A stretch of DNA of 28,768 nt from Diphasiastrum complanatum (taxonomy: Eukaryota > Streptophyta > Lycopodiopsida > Lycopodiales > Lycopodiaceae): the NCBI GenBank assembly GCA_029204225.1, contig MU831995.1, forward strand, positions 1 to 28,768. The letters run 5' to 3'. This document shows, in pieces, positions 18,949 through 28,233 of the stretch. Positions within the stretch are counted from its first letter, which is position 1, and each line of letters starts with the position of its first letter. Both the position numbers and the translations under genes were made by a program. The notes beneath the pieces were generated by a model. The model ran no database searches and had not been told where the DNA came from. It was given only the letters and a program-made list of their open reading frames with translations.

Positions 18949-19795
18949 TATTGGAATTCAATGCTCAAAGCCCAAATCCATTCAGTAATGAGCATCCTGA
19001 AAGCTGTATATACTTATACCAGAAAAATAAAAATAAAAAGGCTCGAGTCTCTTAGCAAAAGATCAAAATTTGAAATCAAATTCTTCCGACCCTGAATCGA
19101 CTCGAAACGAGTCGTTATTTTTCTATACCGGATCGACTCGAAAAATTTATAAAACTTGAGTTAGATCTATAAAATTCGATACATATATATTTTCGATATT
19201 GTCAATCATAAAATCTGACCCATGTCGCAGCGTTGACAATCCGCCTACTTTCTACATGCATTTACAGTTCCAATGACGGTTGTGTTAGAATAAGTAAGCC
19301 CAAGTTTCTCTTACAGTTGAGGACTTTTTGTTTTTAACAGTGTTTTCGAGTTTTTCTACTGCTTATGAAATAGTGTGCATGAGTGCCAGCTTAATGACAC
19401 ATGTAGTGTAAAGTTGGGACACGCATCTCGTAACGGGGACCGAACTGTCATGCAGCGATACCCCACAAAAAATAGACTGTGTATATGTACCCTTAAGTCT
19501 CTTTTGTAGATACAGTTCAAAAAGTGTTCTCTTGGGTTGTCAAAAAGTGTTCTCTTGGGTTGTGGTGTGACTCTCTTTCTGTTTATCAGAGTAACTATTG
19601 ATTGCTTGTAAATTTGCTAACTAAACTGCTAGCAAGGTCCTTGTCAAGTTGTAATAAATTTAGTAGATCGAATTTAATGCTCACAAGGTACTAATCAGTT
19701 GTAATAAGAAGATGCAGATATTATTCATAAGACAAAATTTTGTAGAAAGTATTTGATGGTTTTCACACTTTTTTAAATTTGAATAAAAAGAGAGG
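18949..19795. other. Probable copia LTR, then unassigned DNA
   Basis: The LTR of the copia tail begins at 18949, but its end cannot be placed because no second copy is present. The remainder has no coding signal. It holds an exact 23-bp tandem duplication (19518-19563) and repeated 'gttgtaataa' words near 19650 and 19700. Confidence 0.5.
19518..19563. repeat. Exact 23-bp tandem duplication
   Basis: Two identical 23-bp units lie at 19518-19540 and 19541-19563, both containing 'gtgttctcttgggttgt'. The absence of differences implies a recent duplication. Confidence 0.95.
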
Positions 19796-20230
19796 CAAGA
19801 CTGGACCAATAGGATTCAGAGGCTAGGGTCCTCCTCTCTACTATAAGAAGGGACCAACTCGAGTTGCTCCTCATGTTCATTTTCTCATTTCAATAAAGCA
19901 GATTGGTTCTCTTCAGAAATGGATTAATGAATGTCCTTGCTCTCTATCACTTTTCCTCCATCTCTCATGCTTATTTGGATTTTGCTAATTGTTGGATCTG
20001 AGCGTTATTGGGATTGTATGTTATTGTACTTTTTATGAGAGAGAAAGGGAGAGAGAGAAAGAGTAAGTTATCTCTGTTGTGGATGTGTAGTGTTAAGGGA
20101 TCGTAAGTGCTAAGGGATGAGTAGTGTTACTGAGTAGGGTTAATGGATGTAGAGATAGATGTGAATCCTCCATTCATGTTGAAATCTGAACTAAACTATC
20201 GCTCTCATGGGAACGAACCTACGCGTGACA
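19796..20230 (+). repeat. Gypsy LTR, 5'-truncated
   Basis: From CAAGACTGGACC (19796) to CGCGTGACA (20230) it matches the reverse complement of 3311-3755. The first roughly 220 bp present in the LTRs at 3976 and 6400 are missing and replaced by unrelated DNA. It contains TATAAG (19842-19847), AATAAA (19892-19897) and a GA-rich tract (about 20038-20062). Confidence 0.9.
19842..19847 (+). promoter_or_regulatory. TATA box in gypsy LTR
   Basis: TATAAG lies in the context ctctaCTATAAGaaggg and is conserved at the equivalent place in the LTR at 3311-3976. AATAAA follows 45 bp downstream, as in a short R region. Confidence 0.55.
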
Positions 20231-21216
20231 ACTAACTCCGTCTCTTTGATGCTAGATTGACTAGATATCAGAGAAAATAACAAAAATCGGTCAAATCTGC
20301 CAGATTGGTCAAAAAAGAGGCAAAAAGCGTCATCAGAGTTGATAACTTTTTACCCTCTTTTAGGAAACCTTCGCCGAGTTGCAAACACCTTTGGTTTTGT
20401 TTACAAAACCTTCAGTTTGAAGGGCGAAGATTAATTCCCAGTAGAAACATCAGAAAAACCGTAAAAAACAAAAAAAAATCGTTAAAACCCTTAAAATACA
20501 GAAAAAGAACCTTTGCCCGATTCACTATGCTTAGGTGTGATTCAGATCTATCTATTGCCAGGTCAGCGAAGAATTATACCAAAAATAGAAAGATTTTTAG
20601 AGGATCAGTTGTCATATTGTCATATTTTTGTCAAAAAATCACTTTTTTGCAAAAAATACCAGTATCACTCTTGAACCTTCGCCAGAACCTTTGCCGAGAT
20701 TCCAGGACATTTTATTTATAGTAAAATACTATTTTTGAGTTTACCGAAGATTCTTCTTGATCAGATCACAGAAATTCTTGAATTTTACCCTCACCAGACT
20801 ACAAAAACTATAATTTCTTATGTTAGAAACTTTCGTCCAATTTTCCATAGTTGTATCTTTGTCAGATTCTGCACCTGAGAGGTCAGCGAAGGTTATTTTA
20901 CTAGAAAGTGTTCAGAGAGTTTTTTTTTCAAAATAGCGCTGATGAACCTTCGCCTAGTGAACCTTCGCCAGTCCTATTTTTAGTTTTTGATTTTCTAGAT
21001 CAAGTCTCTGTCAAAATTTGGATCAAATCTGATATATTTTGATTTGGATTCTGAGAGATTTATCATTTTTGAGAAGTATCGATTGATCGAATTCTGAAAA
21101 GTTTTTCATCATATAGAATCAGATTCTTGAAAAGTGGAATAGATCTAGTAGATCTAATCTAAGAAAGTTTTTTGAAAAATCTAGATCCAATCTCTCTATC
21201 TATTTGATCTAAATTT
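20231..21216 (+). other. Gypsy leader with iterated AACCTTCGCC motifs
   Basis: It is about 986 bp without credible coding; the 20305-20721 frame is Lys/Phe-rich with no motif. AACCTTCGCC occurs exactly at 20366-20375, 20674-20683, 20945-20954 and 20960-20969, AACCTTTGCC at 20508-20517 and 20686-20695, and the inverted GCGAAGGTT at 20886-20894. A PBS-like AGATATCAGAG lies near 20263-20273, about 33 bp after the LTR terminus and so farther than usual. Confidence 0.65.
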
Positions 21217-22100
21217 GTGAAGATGGTTGCCCCTGGAGCTGCTCTTGGAGGTGCTCCACAGGAAGTCAATCCAATTATTGTTAGAAGAGCACCCCGATTG
21301 GATCTACCCAAATATAATGGATTAACAGATCCAGTTAGATTTCTTCAGATCTATGCTGAATCCTGTGAAGTCTATGGTGAGATTTATCCTCAAGATAAAC
21401 TTAAGCTGTTTCCCATGGCCTTAATAGGCGCAGCACAAGATTGGTACTATAATCAAGATGAAACTGGGCGTACAGATTGGGAGGTTGTTAAGCGAGCCCT
21501 GATCACATGGTTCAAACCATGAAAGTTTATGGAAGACCCTTTCCTACTTTTAAGTAACATTAAAATGGGAAAGCGGGAAATGGTTCGAGATTACATTGAA
21601 CGGATGAAACGTCTTAGATCTGAATGCGAACCTGAGTTGAATAACGAAAATGCCATGATTATGTGGTTTTTGTCAGGTCTACCTAAATGGATCAGACGTG
21701 AGTTGAAACGCCATAATGAGTATGCACTCTTGCATAATGCTATGGATGATGCAATTCGAGAGAGGATGAAGATTCAGATGAGGAGCCAAATATCAGCATG
21801 TTGCCTTATACAACAAGGCAGACTACTACGACATCCACCATTATTGCATGAACGAATGCCAATGCTGCTGCAGAAATGATGCTCAATGAGTTTGATAAAC
21901 TTGGGAAGAACCAACAGAAACAGATGGAAAAGTTGCAGTTGCAATTTGATGAGAAGATCAAAGCATTGAAAAATTTCCACGGGGAAGCAAACAAGGAATT
22001 TGAAAAGCTTGCAAAGGCTTTTCCTACCAGAAGAAATGTTTGGTGTCCTATTTGTACAGGAAATCACACAGTGAACGATTATCCTCAATTGAAAAAATGA
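21217..22100 (+). pseudogene. Gypsy gag (capsid) and first zinc knuckle
   Basis: The ATG at 21217 starts MVAPGAALGGAP, then LDLPKYNGLTDPVRFLQIY and LIGAAQDWYYNQ, a Ty3/gypsy gag (Retrotrans_gag) with the conserved DWY and a later DYIERMKRLRSEC. A TGA at 21520-21522 (WFKP then stop) interrupts an otherwise open frame. A frameshift near 21795 moves reading to the frame with AAAEMMLNEFDKL and CPICTGNHTVNDY (22044-22082), a knuckle whose last Cys is Tyr. The segment 21876-22040 is Lys/Gln-rich and probably helical. A TGA at 22098-22100 follows. Confidence 0.93.
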
Positions 22101-22492
22101 ATGAAAATCAGTGTTTGCCATCTATGTAATTCACCGAATCATGAGACTACTTTTTGCAATTTCAACCCTCGGATAATTCAACAATGGTATGCCCAGATGG
22201 GATATCGAAAACCATAGTATGGAGATAATCTGCTCCTCTAGCCAATTTGATGGAACCAAAACCTGACGAAAATGTTGAGCAATGGAACTATGGAAATGAT
22301 CAAGCAAGTGGATCTTCAGAACAATATGCCATTTATGTTGTTGCTTAACAACAAGCCTCCAGAAATTGGACCAGAGCACCACTCACTAGGTTTGCATGTG
22401 GAGAAAATCACAGAGTTGCAAAATGTCCAAATAAAGAGAAATTTGTACCATTTTGTCGTGACTGTGGTTACGGGCATTGCTATAAAGACTGT
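22044..22492 (+). pseudogene. Array of up to four CCHC-like zinc knuckles
   Basis: Four spacings of knuckle type follow one another: CPICTGNHTVNDY (22044-22082, last Cys is Tyr), CHLCNSPNHETTFC (22116-22157, perfect CX2CX4HX4C), RFACGENHRVAKC (22388-22426, first Cys is Arg) and CRDCGYGHCYKDC (22454-22492, CX2CX3HX4C). The first two share a frame. The last two lie in another frame that is open into protease. A TGA (22098), a TAG (about 22215), a frameshift and a TAA (about 22345) separate them. Knuckles bind element RNA in nucleocapsid; one or two is the usual number. Confidence 0.75.
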
Positions 22493-23707
22493 CCAGCAAG
22501 ACCAAAGCCACCACCAGCTACAACACCTGTAAATTTGATAACAATTAAGCAAAGACCAACAGCTCAGAATAAACCAAACACAACCTTGATGGTGGTCACC
22601 AGAGCGCAGAAGCAGAAAGAACCAGTAATGGATCCAGTACCTGCTGATTCTATACCATTGAATGATATACCATCATTATCGAGAGTCTATCCAAATCTTA
22701 ATAGAGAAAAACAACGATATAAGGATATGAGACAGTGGATCAAACATCTGCAAGAAGAAGAGGAGCTTGAAGCTGCTAAAGCAACAACTGAAGTTGTTCA
22801 TTCTTCACCATTGCAGCCGCCAAGAAATTTACGTATGGATATGAATGATCAGTTACATCATCTTGCAGAACTTTTCAAGATGACTGAACTAGAAGCACTG
22901 CATACAGAACTACTCATGAACATTTTCTCTAGCAAGATCAATATTTCATTGGGAGAGTTCTTGAAGTTGGTGCCAAAAGCAAAAGAAGTCTTAGCGCAAA
23001 AGTTAGCTCAAGAAGAACCAGAAGTCCAGCAGGAGCCGCTTTTTTGTGCTGAATTTGAAGAATCTAACGAAGTACTCCATGTTGGAGCCGCTTGGAAAAG
23101 TGAACAAAAGAATATCACTCTGCAGATACAACATAGACAATCTCCTAAAGAAGCAGCCGTGATAGATGGGGGTTCAAGAGTTAACCTGATTTCTACAAAG
23201 CTATGTGCAAAATGGGACCTCACAAAGATTAAGCCTGCTACTTTTGCTATTAAGCTAGTTGATCAAACGACAATTCGTCCACGAGGAATGGTGGAAGATA
23301 TACCTGTCAGAATTGCGGGAGTACAGTTCGTCATTACTTTTGTAGTGATGGACTTACCAGAAGCGCCAAATGTCTACCGAATTCTATTAGGACATCCATG
23401 GTTACGAGTTGCGCAAGTAATTCATAACTGGGGTACCAAAAAAATCACTTTTGAAAATCGTGAACGTGCAGTTAAATTTGATCCTACAACTTGGACTATC
23501 AAACTAGTGGTTCAAAAAGAGGATGACAATTCGTCAACAACAGATCATACTTGTGATCGACCAGAGAAAAATTTGGGAATTCATTACGATTCTCAAACAG
23601 GTACTGTCAATTGGAATGAAGCTCTTGCAACAATTGACTGTACAACAGCATATATGTGTCAACAAGATAATCAATTAGATTTGAGCGAGATTTCCTTATT
23701 AGATTGA
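22346..23707 (+). pseudogene. Gypsy nucleocapsid end and aspartic protease
   Basis: The frame is open from after the TAA near 22345; the ATG at 22535 is internal and not a natural start. It runs through two knuckles, then LMVVTRAQKQKEP, NREKQRYKDMRQWIKHLQEE, LLMNIFSSKINIS and the retropepsin: HVGAAWKSEQKNITL, AAVIDGGSRVNLIS (active site DGGS in place of the common D-T/S-G), FVITFVVMDLPEAP, ILLGHPWLR and KITFENRERAVKFDP. It ends at a TGA (23705-23707) where copy A has CGA, a CG-to-TG change. Confidence 0.93.
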
Positions 23708-24625
23708 ACTTTGGATACACCAATCACATTTCCACTGAATGTACTGAATGCAGCCTGGATATCAACGGAACCTATACCAGATCCGATTGAGGATGAACTC
23801 ATTCTTGTGAGTCATGCTTTGACTTATGATGGCAATGCAGAACTTACGGATGAGCAGATTCTAAATCATATGGATGCAACCAGATTTGGAACGCCTAATG
23901 TTCTTGATGAACTCAAAGTAAAACCGCCCAAAGCAGTTATATTAAAGAAAGACAAGATCACATGATCGATGACGAAGAAACAAGCTAAGCAACATTATAA
24001 TACGGTCCTGAAATGGGAAAATCCCCCTCGAAAGATTGATTCAGAGGAAGTGCCACCCTTATTGGATAAAGGCAAAGGAAAAGTCGAGGATGATTCTTCA
24101 AGTCAAATTTCTAGTAAAACATCATCGTCTAGGAAGTCTTCACCTGTGAAGAAAGATTTATCATCTCGAAAGTCATCACCTCCACGATCAATTCCTGCTA
24201 AGAAGGCTAAGCGAAGATCCAAGACAAGTCCTTTCGAAAAAGATCAAACAGATGTAGTCTAGCATGATATGTCTGAACATTTTAAATGTTATACACTGGA
24301 TGATGTGGTTATCATGTTACCTAAAGCACATCGTGAACCTGAAGAACATATGCCGAAATCTAAAGAGGTTTATGATGGCCCAACTAGGACGCAGCCAATG
24401 AACCAGAAAAGATTGTACAAGTTGGATCACAACTTACTCCTGAACAATATCAAGCACTTCGATTGTTACTTATTAAGTATCAAGATTTAAAAGGTATTCC
24501 GACATCAGTGATTGAACATACCATAACTTTAGTACCTGATGCAATTCCAAAGGTTACAAAGTTCTATCGCTGTAATCCTAATGTGGCGGACCTGATAAAG
24601 AAATAACTTCATGTGTCTAGGATCC
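23708..24625 (+). pseudogene. Gypsy protease-RT linker and RT start
   Basis: The same frame continues with stops at 23705, 23963 and 24260 (the last CAG to TAG): TLDTPITFPLNVLN, SHALTYDGNAEL, MTKKQAKQHYNTVLKWEN, a Ser/Lys-rich linker with SSRKSSPPRSIPAKK, then YTLDDVVIMLPKAHREP. After a frameshift near 24400 the reading continues LTPEQYQALRLLLIKYQDL, EHTITLVPDAIP and NPNVADLIKK, the segment leading into RT. Similarity to copies A and B ends at about 24625, before the first RT catalytic motif. Confidence 0.88.
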
Positions 24626-26151
24626 AATAAAAAGGCAAATCTAGATGTTGTCGTGTTTGTTCTATCACAAAGAATACGTTGAGTATGAGACATGAAAGGA
24701 TGTTCCAGCTTGATGCCTATGTTAAGTCTAATCTAAAGATGAGTGAAGAAGTTCCCAAGCTTCATTTTTTTATACTTACCACTAGATTATCATCCCTTAG
24801 GCGAATGTTTCATTTGAATGTGCTTTTGTCAAGCATTATATGGAGGAGCTACTATGTTTGCATCTTTTATACGTGAATATCTTTTGCTTTCACAAAATTT
24901 AGTACTTTTTGGAGGGAATTTCAATATCAAAGATTTCAAGGTTTCTTCATCCACTTGATTTCACATCACATTCGATGCATACAAAGAGGAGTCATGTGAT
25001 GAGAAAGAGATGCTTCCAAATCTGAGAGCACCAAGGAAGCGAAAAAGTCCAAGAATAAAGCCATCAATGTCTTTCCATGAGGACACATGAAAGCAAAATG
25101 GTATGCTTTATGGTTACATGACTTCATGCAATAAATTATTTTGTGATGAAGTTGTCCTAAAAATTCAAAGAATGGCACGAGTCGTGGTTTTATCATCTAC
25201 TTGCTCTTGGTTTAGATTTAATACTGTTGGATCTTCCCACTTTAGCTCATGCCTAAACCTAACATCCATAATCCTAGATTAATAGCAACCTTTGACTTTA
25301 GGATGAGTCATAAGACTATCAAACTACTACTACATTGGATCCTTCTATTTTGGGAGAATTCGACTTTTATCTTTAGTCCCTATATTCTAGCTCACAAGAA
25401 AAGGCATTTTATGCTCTTACTAGTAGTTTAGGACCATAAAAACTATCAACAAATGAGCCTTCCATCAATGGTACCACATGACCCTAGGAATACTTGGCTA
25501 GTTTTGATCAACCATCATAATTGTAAGAAATTAATTTTTCTAAATTCTTCACACATGGTTCTAGTATTGGTTAAAGTGAAAAAAAATTAAGTTCACTATT
25601 AGTATCCTTTTGAACAAATAGGAATGGATCAAGTATAGATCTACAAGGATCTAAGCTTTAGATCAATATCTACAAAGATTTTAATATTATAGCTTTTGGA
25701 CCATATCATAATTAGCTTATTGAAAATGTTTTGTGGACCACAAGGGGTCAATTATGCATAGCCTTGATAGAAAAGCAAAGATTTATTGTTGACACAACTT
25801 AGGTCTAAGTTTTGCTCTTGTTTGTCTATAGCACAACGTCATAGTAGTATTTCATGAGTTCAAGTTTAATTATGAGTATCATTCTACAAAATCAATGATG
25901 GTAACAAATCTAAGTAGCATAACAAAGAAGGAACACGGCCTCAATTGGTGCTACCAAATAATATAGAAATATTTAAACTAGAATTTAAAACAAAAGCATC
26001 ATCCAAAGAGGTATTTACAAAATAAAGAACACAAAGCCACGTGTATTACAAGCATGATATCCAATGTGTTTGATCATACAATTACATAGTTGATAACAAT
26101 TTCCAAGGTGTTAGATTCCGTAGTCAATTAGTTGATGCTTCTAGAATCCAC

Positions 26152-26166
26152 CTAGTTGTCAACTAG
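26152..26166. repeat. 15-bp palindrome
   Basis: CTAGTTG-T-CAACTAG is a perfect 7-1-7 inverted repeat, 16 bp upstream of the larger inverted repeat at 26183. Confidence 0.9.
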
Positions 26167-26182
26167 TGTGAGATGTCTTTTC

Positions 26183-26239
26183 ACTTGAGCCATGTGATAG
26201 TACACATGTCCAAATAAACACACCTAACATGGCTCAAGT
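26183..26239. repeat. 13-bp perfect inverted repeat
   Basis: ACTTGAGCCATGT (26183-26195) is the exact reverse complement of ACATGGCTCAAGT (26227-26239) with a 31-bp spacer. This could be a hairpin or the remnant ends of a very small element; no target duplication was seen. Confidence 0.9.
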
Positions 26240-27529
26240 TTCACATGTAACTAAAATGGCATGGCAATTTGTCATAGAAGTTGTATGACATCCAATTCCT
26301 CCTTTGGTGATATGATTGAAAACATTCCTTCAACCCAATAAACACAATGTAGAAATCCCTTTTCAATGAACAATAATAAAATATGTTACACAATAGGTGT
26401 GTTAAAAGCAAAGCAAAGGTGGTAAGGTGAAAATTTATTTTGGTACTCTTGCAAAGTAACATGCACATTCTCTAGCATATGCAAAAGGTACGTCTCTTTG
26501 TCCCCCTAAGCTTCAATCATCACTAACAAGCTCACATATCGCACCCCATAAGGTTCTTCTTGTAGTCTTTAATGAAAATGAAGTGACCAATAATTAGGGC
26601 CATGCCAAAATGCTAGTAATTTATTTGTGCATTTTGCAAGTCTCAATATAATTCATTATTGAACTAAAAGGTTACGTAAGGCATGCTACATTTTTCAAGC
26701 CAACACTAGTTTTTCATAAAAATTGTCTTCTAATAATCATATCCAAAATGATGATCCATTATTGCATCCATATTATTGCAAAAGCTAAACCATGATATTC
26801 ATGAAGCTAAGAATAGACATGGCATAGATTTCGCATAAAATTGAGAAAACACAAAAGAAGCACATACTTAACATAGATACTATCCTTCTAAAAATTGTCA
26901 AATGGATTGGACTCTAAAGAAACATATAATGGCTTCTACCTAACACTACAGACAAAATTTTTTCCCAACAATGAATTTGGAAGAAATACCAATGTGGTTG
27001 ATGAATGAATGTATTGTTTCCGGGGTCCATATGTATATGTGTATGGATGGAGCAAATTGGAAGATGTGTTTGAAATTTGGGCATGTACAACCTATAGAGT
27101 TACTGCTTTTTGCTATTATTTGACGACAAAAATTGGGTTAAAATATGGCATCTTGAAGCACTTTAAACTAATGTTGGAATGTAAAAATGCAAATTGTAAA
27201 AGTTAGATGATGATAATTGGATATGAATACCGGTATTGTAGGCATCTTGGTCACTTGTCCAATAATTGGCCTTAGAATTGGCCCTTGAAACTAATATTAC
27301 AGTTATTATTGGGCACCACAAAAAATTTTGCTGTGTACTCAATGTCCAAGGATACTTATAAATGAAACACATTTCTTTTCAAGAAACATTGTCGCAAATT
27401 GAGGTCGAGTATACAATTGTAAGCCACAAGAGTAGAGCAAAGTCACAATAAGGGCTGGGAAGAATTTGATGGACAATCTTCCATGAGAGTAATGCCAGGT
27501 GCTCTAGTTTCCTTTGTATTCCAGAGGCA

Positions 27530-27730
27530 CCTTTAGAGTAAGAATATGCATCCACCTTTCTCTTTCCTTCGGAATCTGCCATTCTCTCTCCAGAATGTGC
27601 ATCCATCTTTCTCTCTCCTCTGGAATGTGCTATTCTGTCTACGGAATGTGCCAGTATCTCTCCCGAATACATTCTCTCTTCACCCTCGCATGTGAGCATT
27701 CTCTCTCCACCCTCACACTTGAGCATTACG
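27530..27730. repeat. Degenerate 21/30-bp minisatellite, TC-rich
   Basis: Units begin AATxTGC and continue with a TC-rich run. Units of about 21 bp and 30 bp alternate (starts near 27542, 27572, 27593, 27623, 27644 and 27665). Open frames on both strands here (27379-27726 minus, 27514-27804 plus) follow from the repeat and are not supported as genes. It lies about 340-530 bp upstream of the complex I gene start. Confidence 0.75.
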
Positions 27731-27818
27731 TCGTGGAAGTCCCAAGGGCCTCAGGCCTTTCAAGCAAATCGGGGTCCTGCCCTCAAGGTCCCGCCCTCCG
27801 GTGAGGGCCCTCTGACAC

Positions 27819-27824
27819 TGGGCC
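27819..27824 (+). promoter_or_regulatory. Candidate site II element (TGGGCC)
   Basis: TGGGCC lies about 240 bp upstream of the ATG at 28066. TGGGCC/T 'site II' elements are known in many plant nuclear genes for mitochondrial respiratory proteins. Several other GGCC words occur at 27745-27810 and an AGGGCCAAT near 27955. Functional relevance here is inferred from position only. Confidence 0.4.
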
Positions 27825-27837
27825 TTCCACCTTTCAA

Positions 27838-27883
27838 AATGACACTTAGGGGAGATGTACAATGACACTTAGGGGAGATGTGT
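27838..27883. repeat. 23-bp tandem duplication
   Basis: Units at 27838-27860 and 27861-27883 share 'aatgacacttaggggagatg' and differ only in the last two bases. It lies in the presumed promoter. Confidence 0.92.
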
Positions 27884-28028
27884 ACAGGAGGAGGAGGGAA
27901 CATGGACCAAAGGAAACATGGAGACTCTTTGTGGGAAAATGAGGATCATAATGAGGGCCAATGAGTCTTTAGAGGAGGGCACTCCAACATTTTGGTGATC
28001 TACCCCTTCCTTTTTCCTCTCATCCATC

Positions 28029-28065
28029 GAGAGAGAGAGAGAGAGGGGGAGAGAGCGAGAGAGAG
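28029..28065 (+). repeat. GA-rich tract in presumed 5' UTR
   Basis: A (GA)n run with small interruptions ends at the ATG of the complex I gene. GA/CT repeats are common around plant transcription starts and can be bound by GAGA-binding (BBR/BPC) proteins. No TATA box was found in the preceding 100 bp. Confidence 0.8.
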
Positions 28066-28233
28066 ATGGCGGGCGGCATGGAAGTGAAGAAGAACGTGCA
28101 TGTGGAGGAGTGGGGAGCTTATCGCGAGAATTTGGAGAAAGCTTTTCGTTTCAATCGGCGCACCATTGGCTACGGCCTCTGTTTTGGCATTGCCGTCCCT
28201 CTCATTCTCTACAAGGGGATCCTTGCAGAGTTT
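28066..28233 (+). CDS. NDUFB4: NADH dehydrogenase 1 beta subcomplex subunit 4-like (B15), exon 1
   Basis: The exon encodes 56 residues: MAGGMEVKKNVHVEEWGAYR, ENLEKAFRFNRRTIG, then a hydrophobic stretch (about residues 38-52, ending ILYKGILAEF). This matches the small plant complex I accessory subunit of about 71 residues (Arabidopsis At2g31490 type): a charged matrix-side N-terminus with an EEWG.xREN motif, one transmembrane helix ending in YKGI, and a short C-terminal tail. It should sit in the membrane arm of mitochondrial complex I and take part in NADH-driven proton pumping as a structural subunit. The codon for Phe56 is followed by GTGAGT, a strong 5' splice site, at the point where the last 15 or so residues of the family (HMQDEDAGRPH-like) would begin. 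Reading on to 28401 passes into intron. The last exon is not in the window. The start is the first ATG after the GA tract. The frame is intact and unlike the decayed elements around it. Confidence 0.85.

Larger units (their letters stand above)
19796..24625 (+). mobile_element. Ty3/gypsy element, plus-strand copy (5' half)
   Basis: In order there is a 5'-truncated LTR, a long leader, gag, zinc knuckles, protease, Ser/Lys linker and the first residues of RT. It then ends at about 24625, where similarity to copies A/B stops. It is the only gypsy copy in the window that keeps gag. Its protease-RT linker matches copies A and B word for word, and its LTR matches those at 3311 and 5715, so all belong to one family. 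No 3' LTR is seen. Confidence 0.9.
24626..27500. other. AT-rich intergenic DNA, no gene supported
   Basis: Only short unsupported frames occur on both strands (for example 24966-25196 minus, 26241-26468 minus and 27009-27206 plus), none with a recognised motif. No LTR, PBS or transposase was identified. Local symmetry elements near 26150-26240 are listed separately. Confidence 0.6.

Noticed and set aside
20305-20721. 138-residue open frame between the gypsy LTR and gag
   Set aside because: It lies in the leader, is dominated by Lys, Phe, Arg and Leu, shows no motif and contains the iterated AACCTTCGCC words. It is better explained as untranslated leader.
24626-27500. Search for an envelope-like or third ORF downstream of gypsy pol
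   Set aside because: The pol itself is cut before RT, and the frames here are short, unlinked and motif-free.
27379-27726. Minus-strand frame with repeated Gly-Glu-Arg-Met words
   Set aside because: The periodic peptide is a direct consequence of the TC-rich minisatellite. A complementary open frame exists on the other strand, and there is no independent coding evidence.
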